From contig CM047425.1 of assembly GCA_026168455.1 (NCBI GenBank), positions 10,204,001 through 10,268,000 on the forward strand: a stretch of DNA of 64,000 bases, written 5' to 3'. The notes under the pieces were generated by a model that searched no databases, was not told where the DNA came from, and saw only the letters and a list, made by a program, of their open reading frames with translations. Positions 32,688-44,200 of this stretch are shown here, piece by piece (the first letter of the stretch is position 1; each line of letters starts with the position of its first letter). A program made the translations under genes and the position numbers. This stretch comes from Theocolax elegans (taxonomy: Eukaryota > Arthropoda > Insecta > Hymenoptera > Cerocephalidae).

Positions 32688-35600
32688 TTATTCTTTACAT
32701 TCTAAACGTGTTTTCCTTAATTTGTTTGGATGAACAACTTTAGTTTTACCCCTGAATGTAATTTTAATATTCCTGCCGCCGTTCAAAATTTCTAGTATTT
32801 TGTGTGGACCAATATATGCTGGCGAAAGCTTAGATTTTTGCGGTTCATTCACGAGCATTACATTATCTCCTACCTTGAAATTATAAGGATTGACTCGCCT
32901 GTCGTAATATTCTTTCGATTTTTGCTTTGCATTACAGAGATTAGTACGCGCTAAAGACTGTATTTCTAATAACCTACTTTTAAGTCTTACAAGATAATCG
33001 TTATAAGTTTCGGCTACATTGTCGCTAACGGGCGCTCTTGCCGAAGGGACACGCGCTATTTTTCCGTAAACACACTCATAAGGAGTTAGCTGTGTTCCCT
33101 CATGCACGCTTGTATTATACGAAAAGGCCGCACATTCACACCATTCGTCCCACTCTCTAATGTTTGTTGAATAGTTTTTTAGCCATTCTTTAAGTGAATG
33201 ATGCATTCGTTCGATCGAACCATTAGATTGTGGTCGGAATGCGGTGGTTTGGACCGTTTTAATATTGCACAATTTAGCTACATTTTTCATAAGAGCACTA
33301 ACTAAATTCGGAGCTTGATCTGTTAGAACCACTTTTGGCGCGCCATGTACATAAACAAGTCTTTTCAAGAATGCGTTTGCAATATCGATAGATGTTATGC
33401 CCGCCAAAGGTGTTACTATGCAAAATTTGGTAAGTAAATCCTGCATCGTAAGGATATACTCGTTGCCAACAAATGTTTTCGCAAGCGGTCCCACTACATC
33501 CATTGCTACTTTATCGAAACTAGACCCTGGAGTGTCGGTAAGGACCATAGGTTGCCTAACCTTCTTTCGGACTACCTTGTTAGTTTCACATACCACGCAT
33601 CGAGCAATAAAATTTCTTATATTCTCTTTCATATTCGGCCAATAATAATCTTGCCTTATACGGTTATAGGTTTTATTTATACCTTTATGACCATTCATGG
33701 GGGATTCGTGTATATCTTTAATAATCATTTCTCTAATTTCTACGTCAGGTGTAGCTACTTGATTAGTACAAATTATTATTTTTGTCTCGCTTCCTTCGAA
33801 TATATCTTTAATTGTATCCAAAACCTCTCCCCATGAATAATCATCTAATGCATCGGTTTCTGAAATGCGAACAGAACGCAAAAGCATAGCTATACAGCCA
33901 TCAAGTAACGACTGAATTGCTTCAATTAGAATTTCTCTTTCTATACGCGTATGCATGTTTTCTTTAATGGGTAAAGCTATGCGTTGCTTCCCATCCACTT
34001 CAGTTACCTTAATTCTGCCTAAAACTACGTTATCAATAATTGGTAAGAGTCCATTTCTATCGAGAATGTCGGCCCCAGTACACAGAGGTTGATTTCGTGT
34101 TGTTACAAAATACGCTAAATTATCTTTTGCCATAAGGTACGCGTCACGACTGTGTATAATATTACGAGCAATGCGAGGTCGATATTGATCTTGACCGTGA
34201 GTCTCGTATTCTACAACCTGTTGGTCCTCACCGATCAGCTCACGTGAATCTACATTCATTTCACTGGTTTGAGGATTTGAAGCAGGATCCATTGGAATGT
34301 CAGGAAAGTCAGGGATCGTATCCATAAGAAGTGGATCACGTGTTAGAAAAGATAAGGGATTTGAACCAACTGGCGGTTGATTATTGTCTCTTTTATCGTC
34401 AATTCTAGAAGCTGCAGCCCAGCGTTCTAGTTCACCAAATTGAGCGTTTATTGATTTTTGTAAAATATCCTGTATTCGCGCTTGTTCTGAAATAGATAAT
34501 TTGTATTTATCTCGTCCAATAGTTTCTAAGGTTATGTTTGTCAAAATTGTGTCAAATTCTACCAAATCACGATATGCAGTTGTGTATATGTATTTGTCGT
34601 CAACGTCTTGTTGTAACCAGTCAACTTTAACACGTTTACTTTTCTTTTTAATATTTTGAGCGGCTTTACACAACCAAAAATTTCCCTCCGCATTTCTGAC
34701 AGCTAGAAATTCTCCATTCTTAAATACATTTTGCATTTCCGTCATATTTTCGATGTTGTCAGTTGTGTAATTGTCTACAGTAGGAGTAGCTGTATTCGCA
34801 TTCGTGAGTTGCGGATCTACACGAATATTTATCTCTTGTTGTTTAACTAGCGATTTTTTCGCATTATTGCGAGTATATTTAGGTTTTTTATCTACGTGCT
34901 CTACCGAAAATTCTGACTCGCTATCTTCTAGTTCAGATCTTTTTCTGACTATGTTAACCTCGTCAGCGACATGATTAGCTTCCGGTGGGTTTCTAGATAA
35001 AGCGTCAGCAACAAAATTAGTTTTTCCCGGCGTGTATTTTATACTAAAATTATATATATCTGTTAATTTGAAATACCATCGCTTTAGACGAGATGTGGAA
35101 TCTTTAACATTTTCTAACCATACCAATGGACGATGGTCTGTAAAATAAGTAAAGTGTCTCCCGCAGATACAATATTTAAACTGTTCAGCGCAAAAAAGCA
35201 TAGCCAACAATTCCTTTTCGATCGTACTATAGCTGATTTCAGCACTATTTAGGACCCTACTAGCATATGCGATTGGCAAATATACGTTTTCTTTTAGCTG
35301 TGATAAAACACCTCCTATCGCGAAATCGGATGCATCCGTCGTCACAAAGAAAGGTTTTTCAAAATCCGGATGTTGTAGAATAGGCTCTTTCAATAGTTTA
35401 TCTATAAGAGTTTTAAACGCTAAATCCTGATCGTCACTCCATTCAAACTTAACGTTTTTTCGTAAAAGAAGTGTTAACGGCCTTGCAATTTTTGAGAAAT
35501 TAGGTATGTACCGTCGAAAATACCCAGTTAATCCGAGAAATTGACGAATATTTTTAGGTGATTTAGGTTGCGGAAATTCCTTAATTGCCCTTAATTTTTC

Positions 35601-36080
35601 CGGATCAGGCTGAATACCGTTACCCGAAACAAGATGCCCAAGAAATATTACGGAAGTTTTAAAAAACTGACATTTCGTAGGATTAAGTTTAAGGTTAGCT
35701 TTTCTAAGTTTTTTGATTAATTCTATAAAAACTTCCTCTAAATCTTCCATAGTTTCAGCAAAACAGATTATATCGTCAAAGTACCCAATGCTTCCGCTCA
35801 CTCTACCATTTTTTAACCTTTTTAGCGGTTTTCGGCCTAAAACTCGATTAACTAATTCCTGAAACGTTGCTGGTGCAGTTTTGCATCCGAAGCACATACG
35901 CTTATATTGATAATGACCAAATGCAGTTGAAAACGCTGTTTTATGCCGATCTTCCTCTCGTATAGTTATCTGATGAAAACCCGAATACATGTCGACAACT
36001 ATGAACCAAATCGCTCCCCCTAATTGTTCGAGCATGTTGTATAAGCGGAATCGGATGTGCAAAATCTTTAGTTTTTTCAT
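32688..36080 (-). CDS. Pol, main part: RT palm, RNase H, integrase
   Basis: 1130 codons as read from an internal ATG; the true frame continues from upstream after a frameshift. RT: D30 in VVDMYSGFHQ, FGCKTAPATFQ at ~64-74, YFDD at 100-103. RNase H: D249 (TTDAS), TIEKELLA, TDHRPL, ADALSR (358-363). Integrase: zinc motif H791, H798, C828, C831; catalytic D861, D921 and E957 with 35 residues between the last two; a GPHKI (GPY/F-like) module near 1091. Residues ~365-780 between RNase H and integrase form an unusually long segment with no domain I can name for certain. The catalytic residues are all present. It copies the RNA to DNA and inserts it. Confidence 0.9.
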   Translation of the reverse strand: MKKLKILHIRFRLYNMLEQLGGAIWFIVVDMYSGFHQITIREEDRHKTAFSTAFGHYQYKRMCFGCKTAPATFQELVNRVLGRKPLKRLKNGRVSGSIGYFDDIICFAETMEDLEEVFIELIKKLRKANLKLNPTKCQFFKTSVIFLGHLVSGNGIQPDPEKLRAIKEFPQPKSPKNIRQFLGLTGYFRRYIPNFSKIARPLTLLLRKNVKFEWSDDQDLAFKTLIDKLLKEPILQHPDFEKPFFVTTDASDFAIGGVLSQLKENVYLPIAYASRVLNSAEISYSTIEKELLAMLFCAEQFKYCICGRHFTYFTDHRPLVWLENVKDSTSRLKRWYFKLTDIYNFSIKYTPGKTNFVADALSRNPPEANHVADEVNIVRKRSELEDSESEFSVEHVDKKPKYTRNNAKKSLVKQQEINIRVDPQLTNANTATPTVDNYTTDNIENMTEMQNVFKNGEFLAVRNAEGNFWLCKAAQNIKKKSKRVKVDWLQQDVDDKYIYTTAYRDLVEFDTILTNITLETIGRDKYKLSISEQARIQDILQKSINAQFGELERWAAASRIDDKRDNNQPPVGSNPLSFLTRDPLLMDTIPDFPDIPMDPASNPQTSEMNVDSRELIGEDQQVVEYETHGQDQYRPRIARNIIHSRDAYLMAKDNLAYFVTTRNQPLCTGADILDRNGLLPIIDNVVLGRIKVTEVDGKQRIALPIKENMHTRIEREILIEAIQSLLDGCIAMLLRSVRISETDALDDYSWGEVLDTIKDIFEGSETKIIICTNQVATPDVEIREMIIKDIHESPMNGHKGINKTYNRIRQDYYWPNMKENIRNFIARCVVCETNKVVRKKVRQPMVLTDTPGSSFDKVAMDVVGPLAKTFVGNEYILTMQDLLTKFCIVTPLAGITSIDIANAFLKRLVYVHGAPKVVLTDQAPNLVSALMKNVAKLCNIKTVQTTAFRPQSNGSIERMHHSLKEWLKNYSTNIREWDEWCECAAFSYNTSVHEGTQLTPYECVYGKIARVPSARAPVSDNVAETYNDYLVRLKSRLLEIQSLARTNLCNAKQKSKEYYDRRVNPYNFKVGDNVMLVNEPQKSKLSPAYIGPHKILEILNGGRNIKITFRGKTKVVHPNKLRKTRLECKE

Positions 36081-37746
36081 TTAATTTACGAAAATCTACT
36101 ACGACACGCCACTGCGGTTTTCCCTGATTATCGTTTCGTTTTCTAACTACCCAAAGTGGATTATTATACGGCGAATCGCTTTCCTCAATAATACCCGCTT
36201 GAAGCATTTTTTCTACCTGACTATGTACCTCTTGCTGTAATGCTTCAGGAATCGGATACTGTCGAATGTTTACCGGTATATCGTCGGTCGTCTCAATTTT
36301 ATGTTCTACTAAATCGGTTGTAGAAAGTGGTTCACCTTGAAGATGAAAAATGTCAGCTGTTTTTTCGATAAGGTCTTTAAGTCGATCTACCTGTACGTCA
36401 GTTAAGTGCTCTTTTGGAATTTCGTCCATTAACTCATCAAGCCTAGTGGTCGAACTAACCGAACGTATTTTAAAATGATTGTTACTACTGCTAGTTGATA
36501 GGTCTTTTCTTATCGGTTCGATCGATTCGGGCACGTAAAGTTCAGTTAATAAATTAACGTCTACAATATCGGTACCTATAGCGTCTTCAATTTCAGAATA
36601 CATTTTTACGTCATAGATCGAACCTGTAATTTTATTATCCCCAAACGTATCGTATTCGCGAATAAAATCTATGTCTTCTAAGAGGTCGAGACAACAAAGT
36701 AATTCAAAATTTCCATCGTTATGAGAGTATGCACATTTTCCTATATTTTCGTCATCTTCATCGAGTTTATTAAACATATTCCGATTTTCTAGACCACCCT
36801 CGGTCGTACACGAATCGTTTTTGCTATTCGCGGAACTATTGACAAGGACATCTACACCGGCCTGAGCTTGCGTCATGGACCCTCCCAAAGCAGCTGCCAC
36901 AGTAGACCCTACATAGTCCTCAAGCACTATAGACTCATTTACACCCTCCTCGGCACTGTGCACCGAACTAACACTGGGACTGGATCCCCACACACGATTA
37001 ACATAATAATCTCTCATATACGTTGGATTAAAATCGATTAAATCATTTAAAGCACGATCAAATTTTTCCTGATCAAATTCACTAGGAACATCCTCCACAG
37101 AACTAGTTAATGATTCTACCGTTTGGTTATGATTTAAGATTTCGTTACATTTTTTGTACTCCCCCATTGGATGCATAAAAACGTCGCCAATTTTAATCTC
37201 GACTTCTTTTGCGTTCTTATTTTCGACCTCTAAAATTACATAGCCCTGTCGATTTTCAGCTACAGTGTCACCCGCTTTTATTCCCTTTTCTGACAGTCTT
37301 ATTGGGCTTATATATCCTCGACTACCTTGAAAGTTATTAGCTATTTTAAACCGTACATCCGTTTTACTACGCGGCGGCAAAACATGTGTTCGAACTACAT
37401 TAATAAAAGGCAAAGTAACGTTATCAAAAAAAAGTAATTTATTCGCAAAATCAACTGAAGCATTTCTTTCATTACAAAACCTTGATCCTATTAAAACATC
37501 GCATTTTAAAGGAAACGATTCATCAACTACAACAAATTCTGTTGAAGTGTGATTTATCAGAATTTTACAAATTCCTAATGATTTTATATCATTTCCCGAA
37601 ATCCCTCTTAAAAACGGTTTATTATTTTCAAACACTAGCACGTCCCCTTTTAGTGCGGTAATTCGTACTAAATTCGGTTGAGCACCTGAATCAATCATCG
37701 CGTCACATTTATCATTAGTAAAATCATATGATTCTAAAGTAACCAT
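35941..37746 (-). pseudogene. Pol, N-terminal part: protease and RT fingers, frameshifted
   Basis: Starts with an aspartic protease: DSGA at residues 19-22 and VLIGSRF at ~84-90. A ~350-residue acidic linker follows, then the start of RT (GIIEESDSPYNNPLWVVRKR, WRVVVDFRKLNEKT). The frame leaves the RT sequence at about 36,035-36,050, where the other frame (32688-36080) takes over; the last ~35 codons here are out of frame. This is a single small indel and could be a true mutation or a consensus error. The pol frame is open upstream into the end of gag and is -1 relative to it, so pol is probably made by ribosomal frameshifting. Confidence 0.85.
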
Positions 37747-37766
37747 CGGAATCGTATCTTCCTCTC

Positions 37767-39338
37767 TTAAGCGGATGACGTAGACGGCTGGTTGCGAATC
37801 GCGTCTACTGGGCGCGCGGTCACCTCCGCACGGGTTGCACCCGAAACCTGTACGGGGAGTTCGTTTCCCTGCACGTTCCCCTTCTTATCTTCCACCTGAC
37901 AATAGCGGCGAATGTGTCCCATTTTTCCGCATTTATTGCATTTATAATCTCGGAATTTATTAAAGTTATTCGGGCCCTTGTTTTGACCGTCCCATCGGTC
38001 TCGATTAAATGGAGCGTTACGTTTAAACTGTTGTTGCGCGCTCACTATCTGATTTCCTCTAGTACCGTCGTCATTAGAAACATTATTTACTAAGTATCGA
38101 TTATTATTATTATTTCCGTTTCGCGAGTCACGATTAGCATTGTCGGACCTAAGCGTTTGATTTTCACCGGATCGAGGAAAGTTTCGTCCTTGATAGTTAA
38201 AGCCGTGTTTTTCACGATCTCGCTCGAATTGTTTGCTTACAAAAATCGCGTTGTCAACTACTTGAGATAGTGTTAAACCTGCAGCCGGTGCAAGGCGTGA
38301 CCGAAACGTGGGAGATAAACCGTCCCTTAAACCATCAATGACCTCGCGTTCAATCTCTTGAAGTTCGTAAACCGTAAGATCGTCGTCCGTATCTAACCGT
38401 TTCCTATTAATTATCGCGTCACGTATGTCCATTACGCGGTTAATATAATCCACTAATGATTCATCCCGTTTTTTAACAATTGCATCTAATTTTCCACGCA
38501 AATTATTTAAAGTTTCGGTGGGCGAGAAAACTCGTTTTAGTTTATCGACAAAATCACGTAAAGACTCAAATTTAAACTCTTCAATTAAATTAAATGTGCT
38601 ATCGGTCATCTTAACTTTCAATAAATTAATTACGTCTTTTTCCATAAATTTAGGCGCTAGATTCGCAACACGTTTACAACTACGAATAAACTGTAATAAA
38701 TTTGTTCCATCAAACGTCGGAACATTCGCGATTGCGTTCTTAATCGCGATCATTGTTAAACTATTATTATACGATTCCGTCGGGTTAGTTTTTGATTCAC
38801 TTGTTACGTTATCTTGCGTCTCTTTTTCAGGTTTCGACACCGGCGTCGAGGAACGAAGGTTACGAAAACGTACACGCATTTCTTCTATGTCCTTATCTGT
38901 TTCATTATTTGTATGTGTTTGATCGAGAAATTTTGAAGTCACATCCGGCACGTCAGGAAATTTTACTGTTCTATCTCCGCTATTCGCGATTTTATCCGTG
39001 AAATATTTGTCGGATTCACACTGGCTCGTGTCCGCGGGACCGTCCGTCGGGTTAGTTTTTCGTAATTTTCGATTATCCACATTTTCTAGCACGGTTTTAA
39101 GATCGGCTTCAACATCGAGGCGACGTTTTGTTTCGTTTATCAATTCGCGAGCGGCGGCGTCGGCACGCGCTCGTTCAATTTCAAGTTGTAACGCGATATC
39201 CCTTTGAGCTTTTTCACATTCGGCTACGAGTTTTTCACGTTCTTCCAATTCACTTAAAAACTCAGCTAACTTAGCAGGATCCATATTTTTAAATTCTTCA
39301 CTCATTATTCTCGTGAAAACTTGGTTAAATGAAGTCAC
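37767..39338 (-). CDS. Gag polyprotein
   Basis: 523 codons. Residues ~20-90 are a charged predicted coiled coil (LAEFLSELEEREKLVAECEK...). A capsid-like region spans ~195-375 (VPTFDGTNLLQFIRSC, then SLVDYINRVMDIRDAI), typical of Ty3/gypsy Gag. An Asn/Arg-rich stretch leads to one CCHC zinc knuckle, CNKCGKMGHIRRYC (467-480), which binds the genomic RNA. In-frame Met12 and Met19 are alternative starts. The stop lies 21 bases before the first ATG of pol, with overlapping open frames. It packages RNA in the cytoplasm. Confidence 0.92.
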   Translation of the reverse strand: MTSFNQVFTRIMSEEFKNMDPAKLAEFLSELEEREKLVAECEKAQRDIALQLEIERARADAAARELINETKRRLDVEADLKTVLENVDNRKLRKTNPTDGPADTSQCESDKYFTDKIANSGDRTVKFPDVPDVTSKFLDQTHTNNETDKDIEEMRVRFRNLRSSTPVSKPEKETQDNVTSESKTNPTESYNNSLTMIAIKNAIANVPTFDGTNLLQFIRSCKRVANLAPKFMEKDVINLLKVKMTDSTFNLIEEFKFESLRDFVDKLKRVFSPTETLNNLRGKLDAIVKKRDESLVDYINRVMDIRDAIINRKRLDTDDDLTVYELQEIEREVIDGLRDGLSPTFRSRLAPAAGLTLSQVVDNAIFVSKQFERDREKHGFNYQGRNFPRSGENQTLRSDNANRDSRNGNNNNNRYLVNNVSNDDGTRGNQIVSAQQQFKRNAPFNRDRWDGQNKGPNNFNKFRDYKCNKCGKMGHIRRYCQVEDKKGNVQGNELPVQVSGATRAEVTARPVDAIRNQPSTSSA

Positions 39339-39949
39339 AAAACGATTTATAAAAAAAAAATCAAAATTTACAGCTATAAAATAAGAATTTATTTAATCGA
39401 TCTATCACGTTACGAGTATGCGCAAAATAAAATGAAACACAACACGTCACGGCACTGTAAAGCTTGTATTTTACATAAAAAAAATATAATTATATTATAA
39501 TAATATTATAATGTTTATATAAAGAAAATGATTATTTTTTTATCGACAAAAAATTGCAATATGAATTTTAATAAATACTAAGATATGAAAGATTTTTTTT
39601 TTAAATTAATTGAAACTATTATATTAGTTACATTATATGAAAAAGGTAATGTAATTAACCATTTAAATATTTTCCAATCAAAAATACATAAAGAGAAAAA
39701 GGAAAAATTTATTATAAATAAAATAATTTTAATTTGTTGCAACTATTTGTGGTATAAGAGTTAATAATGAAAAAGAAAAACATACGTTTAAATTAACGTA
39801 AATCTTAGTTAGTCATATCACTGTATAAAACTTTAATTTAAATTAATAAGGATAAAAACAATTTATCGCTGATTCAGAAAAATGTAATTTTGTTACAAAA
39901 AAAAAGGCAATGAATAGAAATTACTTAGCTTTCGATGAGGTCGATAAAT
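39339..39949 (-). other. Retroelement 5' leader
   Basis: About 610 AT-rich bases between the primer site and gag, with no ORF worth noting. It would contain the packaging signal and the splice donor for env mRNA, but I cannot point to either with confidence. Confidence 0.5.
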
Positions 39950-39967
39950 ATCCCACCGCTGTCACCA
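39950..39967 (-). other. Primer binding site, tRNA-Leu-like
   Basis: On the coding strand TGGTGACAGCGGTGGGAT lies 2 bases after the 5' LTR. It is complementary to a tRNA 3' end reading ATCCCACCGCTGTCACCA, close to insect tRNA-Leu with one likely difference. Confidence 0.75.
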
Positions 39968-39969
39968 GT

Positions 39970-40660
39970 TGTTATAGAAAGGATTCTCCGTTCGGAGCTT
40001 TCCCTCGCTATAATGATTTTTTTTTGGAAGGACCCGTGTGTCCTCGATCGACCTCCTTGGTGATGGGCAGGGAGCCACCAGATCAGCGTAGACGAGCTGT
40101 TAAAGAATTTTCGAATAGGCGCGGGAACCCCTGCGGATCCTTACGTTTTTTCCTCTTTTTCTTATAAAAGCAAAGATTTAAAATGACGAGTGGTAGGATA
40201 GTGGCTACAGGTATAAGGAGACTGATTGATGCAGATAAGAAATAAGAAGAGAGCGTGTAAATTTGAACTTGATTTAATTGATTATAATTAAACGTCTTTA
40301 CTGTACCGAATGCGCCCGCGGACTGATAACGTCGCATGTACAAAAATCGCGACGAACACCTTCGAAACTCTGGTCCCACGGTAGGATCTAGACGCGAACT
40401 CAGCAATTGCCGAAAGAGGCTCGGATTCCTCGCTAGTCTATGCATTGTCAGCCCGGCGAGTTCCGTTCGTCAAGCAACGAAGCTGCACAGCTATATTTAT
40501 CGTTTTATTCATTTTACACAAAAAATTAATATATATATTCGTTACACAAAATATAATTAATACAAACTACAAAGAAAAATAAGCAAGCGTACATTTACTG
40601 ATTTACTAGAACATTAAATTTAAACAATAATTTTTACTACAAATATGATCATACATAACA
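39970..40660 (-). repeat. 5' LTR (promoter-bearing)
   Basis: 691 bp copy of the 3' LTR. As the 5' LTR on the minus strand it would supply the promoter; I could not fix a TATA box or start site. Confidence 0.95.
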
Positions 40661-40664
40661 ATGA

Positions 40665-43600
40665 TAAAAAAATTAATAGATTATAAAAATAAATAAATAA
40701 ATGAATAATGTTATAAATAAATTTTTGTGATTTTGTTCGATTTAAGCTATCATTTAGAATCATATATTTAATCACTGTTAAATTTTGCAGCCACTTTGTG
40801 AAATGATATTTTAATTCTTATAATACGCATAAATTCCGAAGGAAATTTTACATAAAAGTTGATAATAATACAATTTGTTTAAAAAGTTAAAAAATGTGTA
40901 AAAATTACAAGTATATAAAATAAATGGTATATAAATTTGAATGAATTAATTATTTAATTATTGAATTAATTATTAATTATAAAAAAAACTTTATCAATCA
41001 CTATATCTACAACAAAATTCCAATACCGGTATATTTAAATGCCAATGAAAAAAGAAAGAAAAATTACGCAAAGATGGGGAGACTCGAGTTTGTTTGTTTA
41101 GGTCATCTCCACCGAAATACCAAAGCTCGCGGTTGTTCTATACCTGAGGCAAACACGCGCGCACATAACCTCTCCTAAAAAGTCGTCGGAGGCTTTTCAT
41201 TGATTCTTTAATATTCTCGTGTTTCCTCGTATTTTTCTTATTTTAACCTTCCTACCTTATCAAGGGTTTTTCACACTCAAAGGTGGAGACTTTTTACTTT
41301 TTTTAATGCGTTACGATGTTGATTTTGGAGACGGACGCGTGTTCGTTATTTGCTATGAAAATATTGTTACGTATACAAAAGGAGGTCTTGAAACAATTTT
41401 TTTTTTGGATGGGAAAATATGCGAATGTATGTTATTTGGAAATTGATGTTTTTTAAAATGTGTCTATGAGATGTTTTAGGTTTCTATTTTTGGTGAGTAT
41501 CAAGATAGCTGTTGATAGTTTTATGTTGATAGTTTTTAACAATTAATTAATTAATCGATTTAATTTGATTATCTTTATCGACATTTCGGTGTCGACGATT
41601 GATCGTTTATGTATTATAACACTAACGTTATAAAAAAACATTTTTTTCCCTTAAAAATCACTTTTTTCGTATCTTCCTCAAGTTTTAAATTTTCTTTACG
41701 TGCATCCAAATTCATGGATTACTTTATCAGGGAACATAAAATATATTTAAAAATCATTATATAAAAGAAAAAGAACGACTATCACTCAACCCATAAAATA
41801 AAAAAAATCACATAAAAATACCCATTCAAGCTCAAAAAAATATACATATATATATATGTGCAGAGTCAACAATATAATACTCATCGAACACGCGTTCGAA
41901 TCACTTTTCAGTTTAGCTCGGGATCGCGGCTGATTGAATTCCAATCCACGATTGTTCCCGAGGTATTTAATTAATAATTACAGAACGACCTCGATGGCCG
42001 CTTTTCACCTCTACATATATATATATATATACACATACGTACCCTTTCCATATCCAATACTTTCGCACGATTGCGCTTCGACTCTCTATGCTTCTCTTTA
42101 GAGAATATGTATATATATATATTTATATAGACGAGCCAATTAACTTTAATAGCTGAACGTTTCGTTGGATTTAATCCACGCGTATTGTAGTGCACCATTG
42201 ATTTTCCAATGTGTGTGTATATATATAAGGTTTTTCCGGATTACTTTTTCTTTTCTCGATTGTTCGGTTATTAAAAGAAGTTTCTTTTTTAGTTATGGAG
42301 CGTTGAATGTTTTTTCAACGTTTCGATATTTTTTTTCTTTTTGGAGGTTATTTGGGACTCATTAGGAAGTGCAACTTATATACTTTGATGAAGATTTCTT
42401 TTTTACAATTTTTGAGTTATTGGTGTGTTAGAGGGAGCAATTTGTTTTTTATAACTTCAAAAAGAGTTTTTTAGTGTAAACATGGCTTTTTTTTACGTTT
42501 ACTGTTTTCCTAATCTTAATATATTAAAAATTGAATGAAACTTGTAACGTTAAATCTTTTGATATAAATAGCGATAAAATACCGAAAGAATACCTATGTT
42601 ATAGTGTAATTATGAATTTATTTAACCTCAAAAAATTGAGAATAATACTTGTAAAAATTATTTGACTCTGTTACGTGATAGATATCAAAACGATTCCTTA
42701 CGAAGGAACTAGTTCATTTTATTAAAATTTATACAATAATTTATACACAAATAAAATAAATAGTTTAAATAAAAATGAATTTATTGATCTCTACAAGCAA
42801 ATCATACCCAAAACTGGCAAGACTTTGATTGCCAGTCTTAGAAAGTGGTCCTATTATAAGTAACTTAAACTTGTTCTCAGAGAATATTTTAAAGCTCTAA
42901 GTTTAAGGAAGATTATAATCGGGAAATTTAAAAATAGAAAGTGAAAAGTACAAAAAATTACTATTATCTAAAATTTGAAAACTGAGGAAAAATATGCTAA
43001 AATTGAACCCTGAAAAATTTAACATTGAATTTTACCTCGACTAATAGTTTACGTAAGATGAAATGTTGGAATAATATATATTAAAAATAAATAGTTATAT
43101 TAAAGAAAAATTTTATCGGAAAAAATAGTTGTTTCAATATTTGTACTAGGGTTAAAAAAAAACTTAGCAGTTTATATATTTTGTTCCAATTTGATAAATA
43201 AAAGGAAACATTTGTAATTATACTAATTTCCTTCTCAGTTATTGCCATGGAACCTTCATTTTTTCTCACGTGTAATTTGATATTACCTGCATAAATTATA
43301 AACTTAATATAAAGAAAAAAATCCAAGACCTAACAAATGTAACCATAACTTACAAAAAAAATCTGTAATCTTCAAAATCAACAGGATACTCGTAGCCAAT
43401 AATCGAAAGTACCTAATTCTAACCTAAATGATTAAGCATCTACAACACTAAAATAAATTTTTCCATATTTGTTTAATGGTTTGAGGTTAAAAATTGCTAT
43501 TTGATACCTTTTAAATAATCATTTCTTCCCCGTTTCTTAAAAATATCTAGTTCATATATCCAAAATGTAGATTTTATTTCTCCTATAGGATTCCTTAAAA

Positions 43601-44200
43601 AGCAATCCATAACCTAAAAAGTAACTATAAGTAACCTAAAAAAGTTTTTTTACCATCAGTTAAAGAAAAGTACCTCAGTGATCTGCAACAAATAAGTAAA
43701 TTGAAAAAAATAATAAATAACCGAAAAATCTTAACGAAACTTATGCAATACAAATTCATAGTCAATGCATCCAACATTTCCATACATTAACATATTTTTT
43801 GCATCTGGGAATTATTTATACCTTTTAGTAAAAAAAAAAAAGAAATTAATATCACCGTTTTAATTGACCTACTTCCCCTTTTTTACAAAGAGGAGAACGT
43901 TATTAAAAAGGTAAAGTTTCATAAAAATTACTTCTGTAAAGGTATATGTAAAACTTCTGTTTTTTTTTAGTTCGCGTTTGTATATATGTATATATACAGG
44001 TCGGGTATTAAAGGCTTAATCAAAGAAAAGTTCATGATGTATATAATGTTTAACGTTGCCGACGATGCTGAAGAGAGGCAAATATTATTGTTATTATTAT
44101 TATATGAAAATAAAAAGATGGAAGAAAAAATTTCTTGTTTATGCAATTTCCGTAAAATGTTATATGTAGTTGATGTGAGGGAATTTTAATATTTTGATGA
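40665..44200. other. AT-rich stretch without genes
   Basis: Single-copy AT-rich DNA with (TA)n runs near 41,850, 42,015 and 42,110. ORFs of 66-81 codons carry no domain. 41,040-41,200 is slightly GC-richer but without a frame I trust. Confidence 0.45.

Larger units (their letters stand above)
29858..40664 (-). mobile_element. Complete env-bearing LTR retroelement (Ty3/gypsy type, endogenous retrovirus-like)
   Basis: Minus-strand order: 5' LTR (39970-40660), primer site, gag, pol, env, polypurine tract, 3' LTR (29862-30552); 10,799 bp without the flanks. ATGA (29858-29861 and 40661-40664) is a 4 bp target duplication. The order protease-RT-RNase H-integrase is the Ty3/gypsy order, and the env ORF makes it errantivirus-like. 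The two LTRs are the same length, begin and end identically, and encode identical incidental ORFs, so insertion is recent. Gag and env are open; pol has one frameshift. Whether env makes infectious particles cannot be judged from sequence. Confidence 0.95.

Noticed and set aside
38518..38922. 134-codon plus-strand ORF, and other plus-strand ORFs within 30.9-39.2 kb
   Set aside because: Shadows of gag, pol and env on the opposite strand.
41219..41446. 75-codon ORF with hydrophobic start resembling a small secreted protein
   Set aside because: No cleavage-like motif, no cysteine pattern, no conservation evidence; expected from AT-rich composition.
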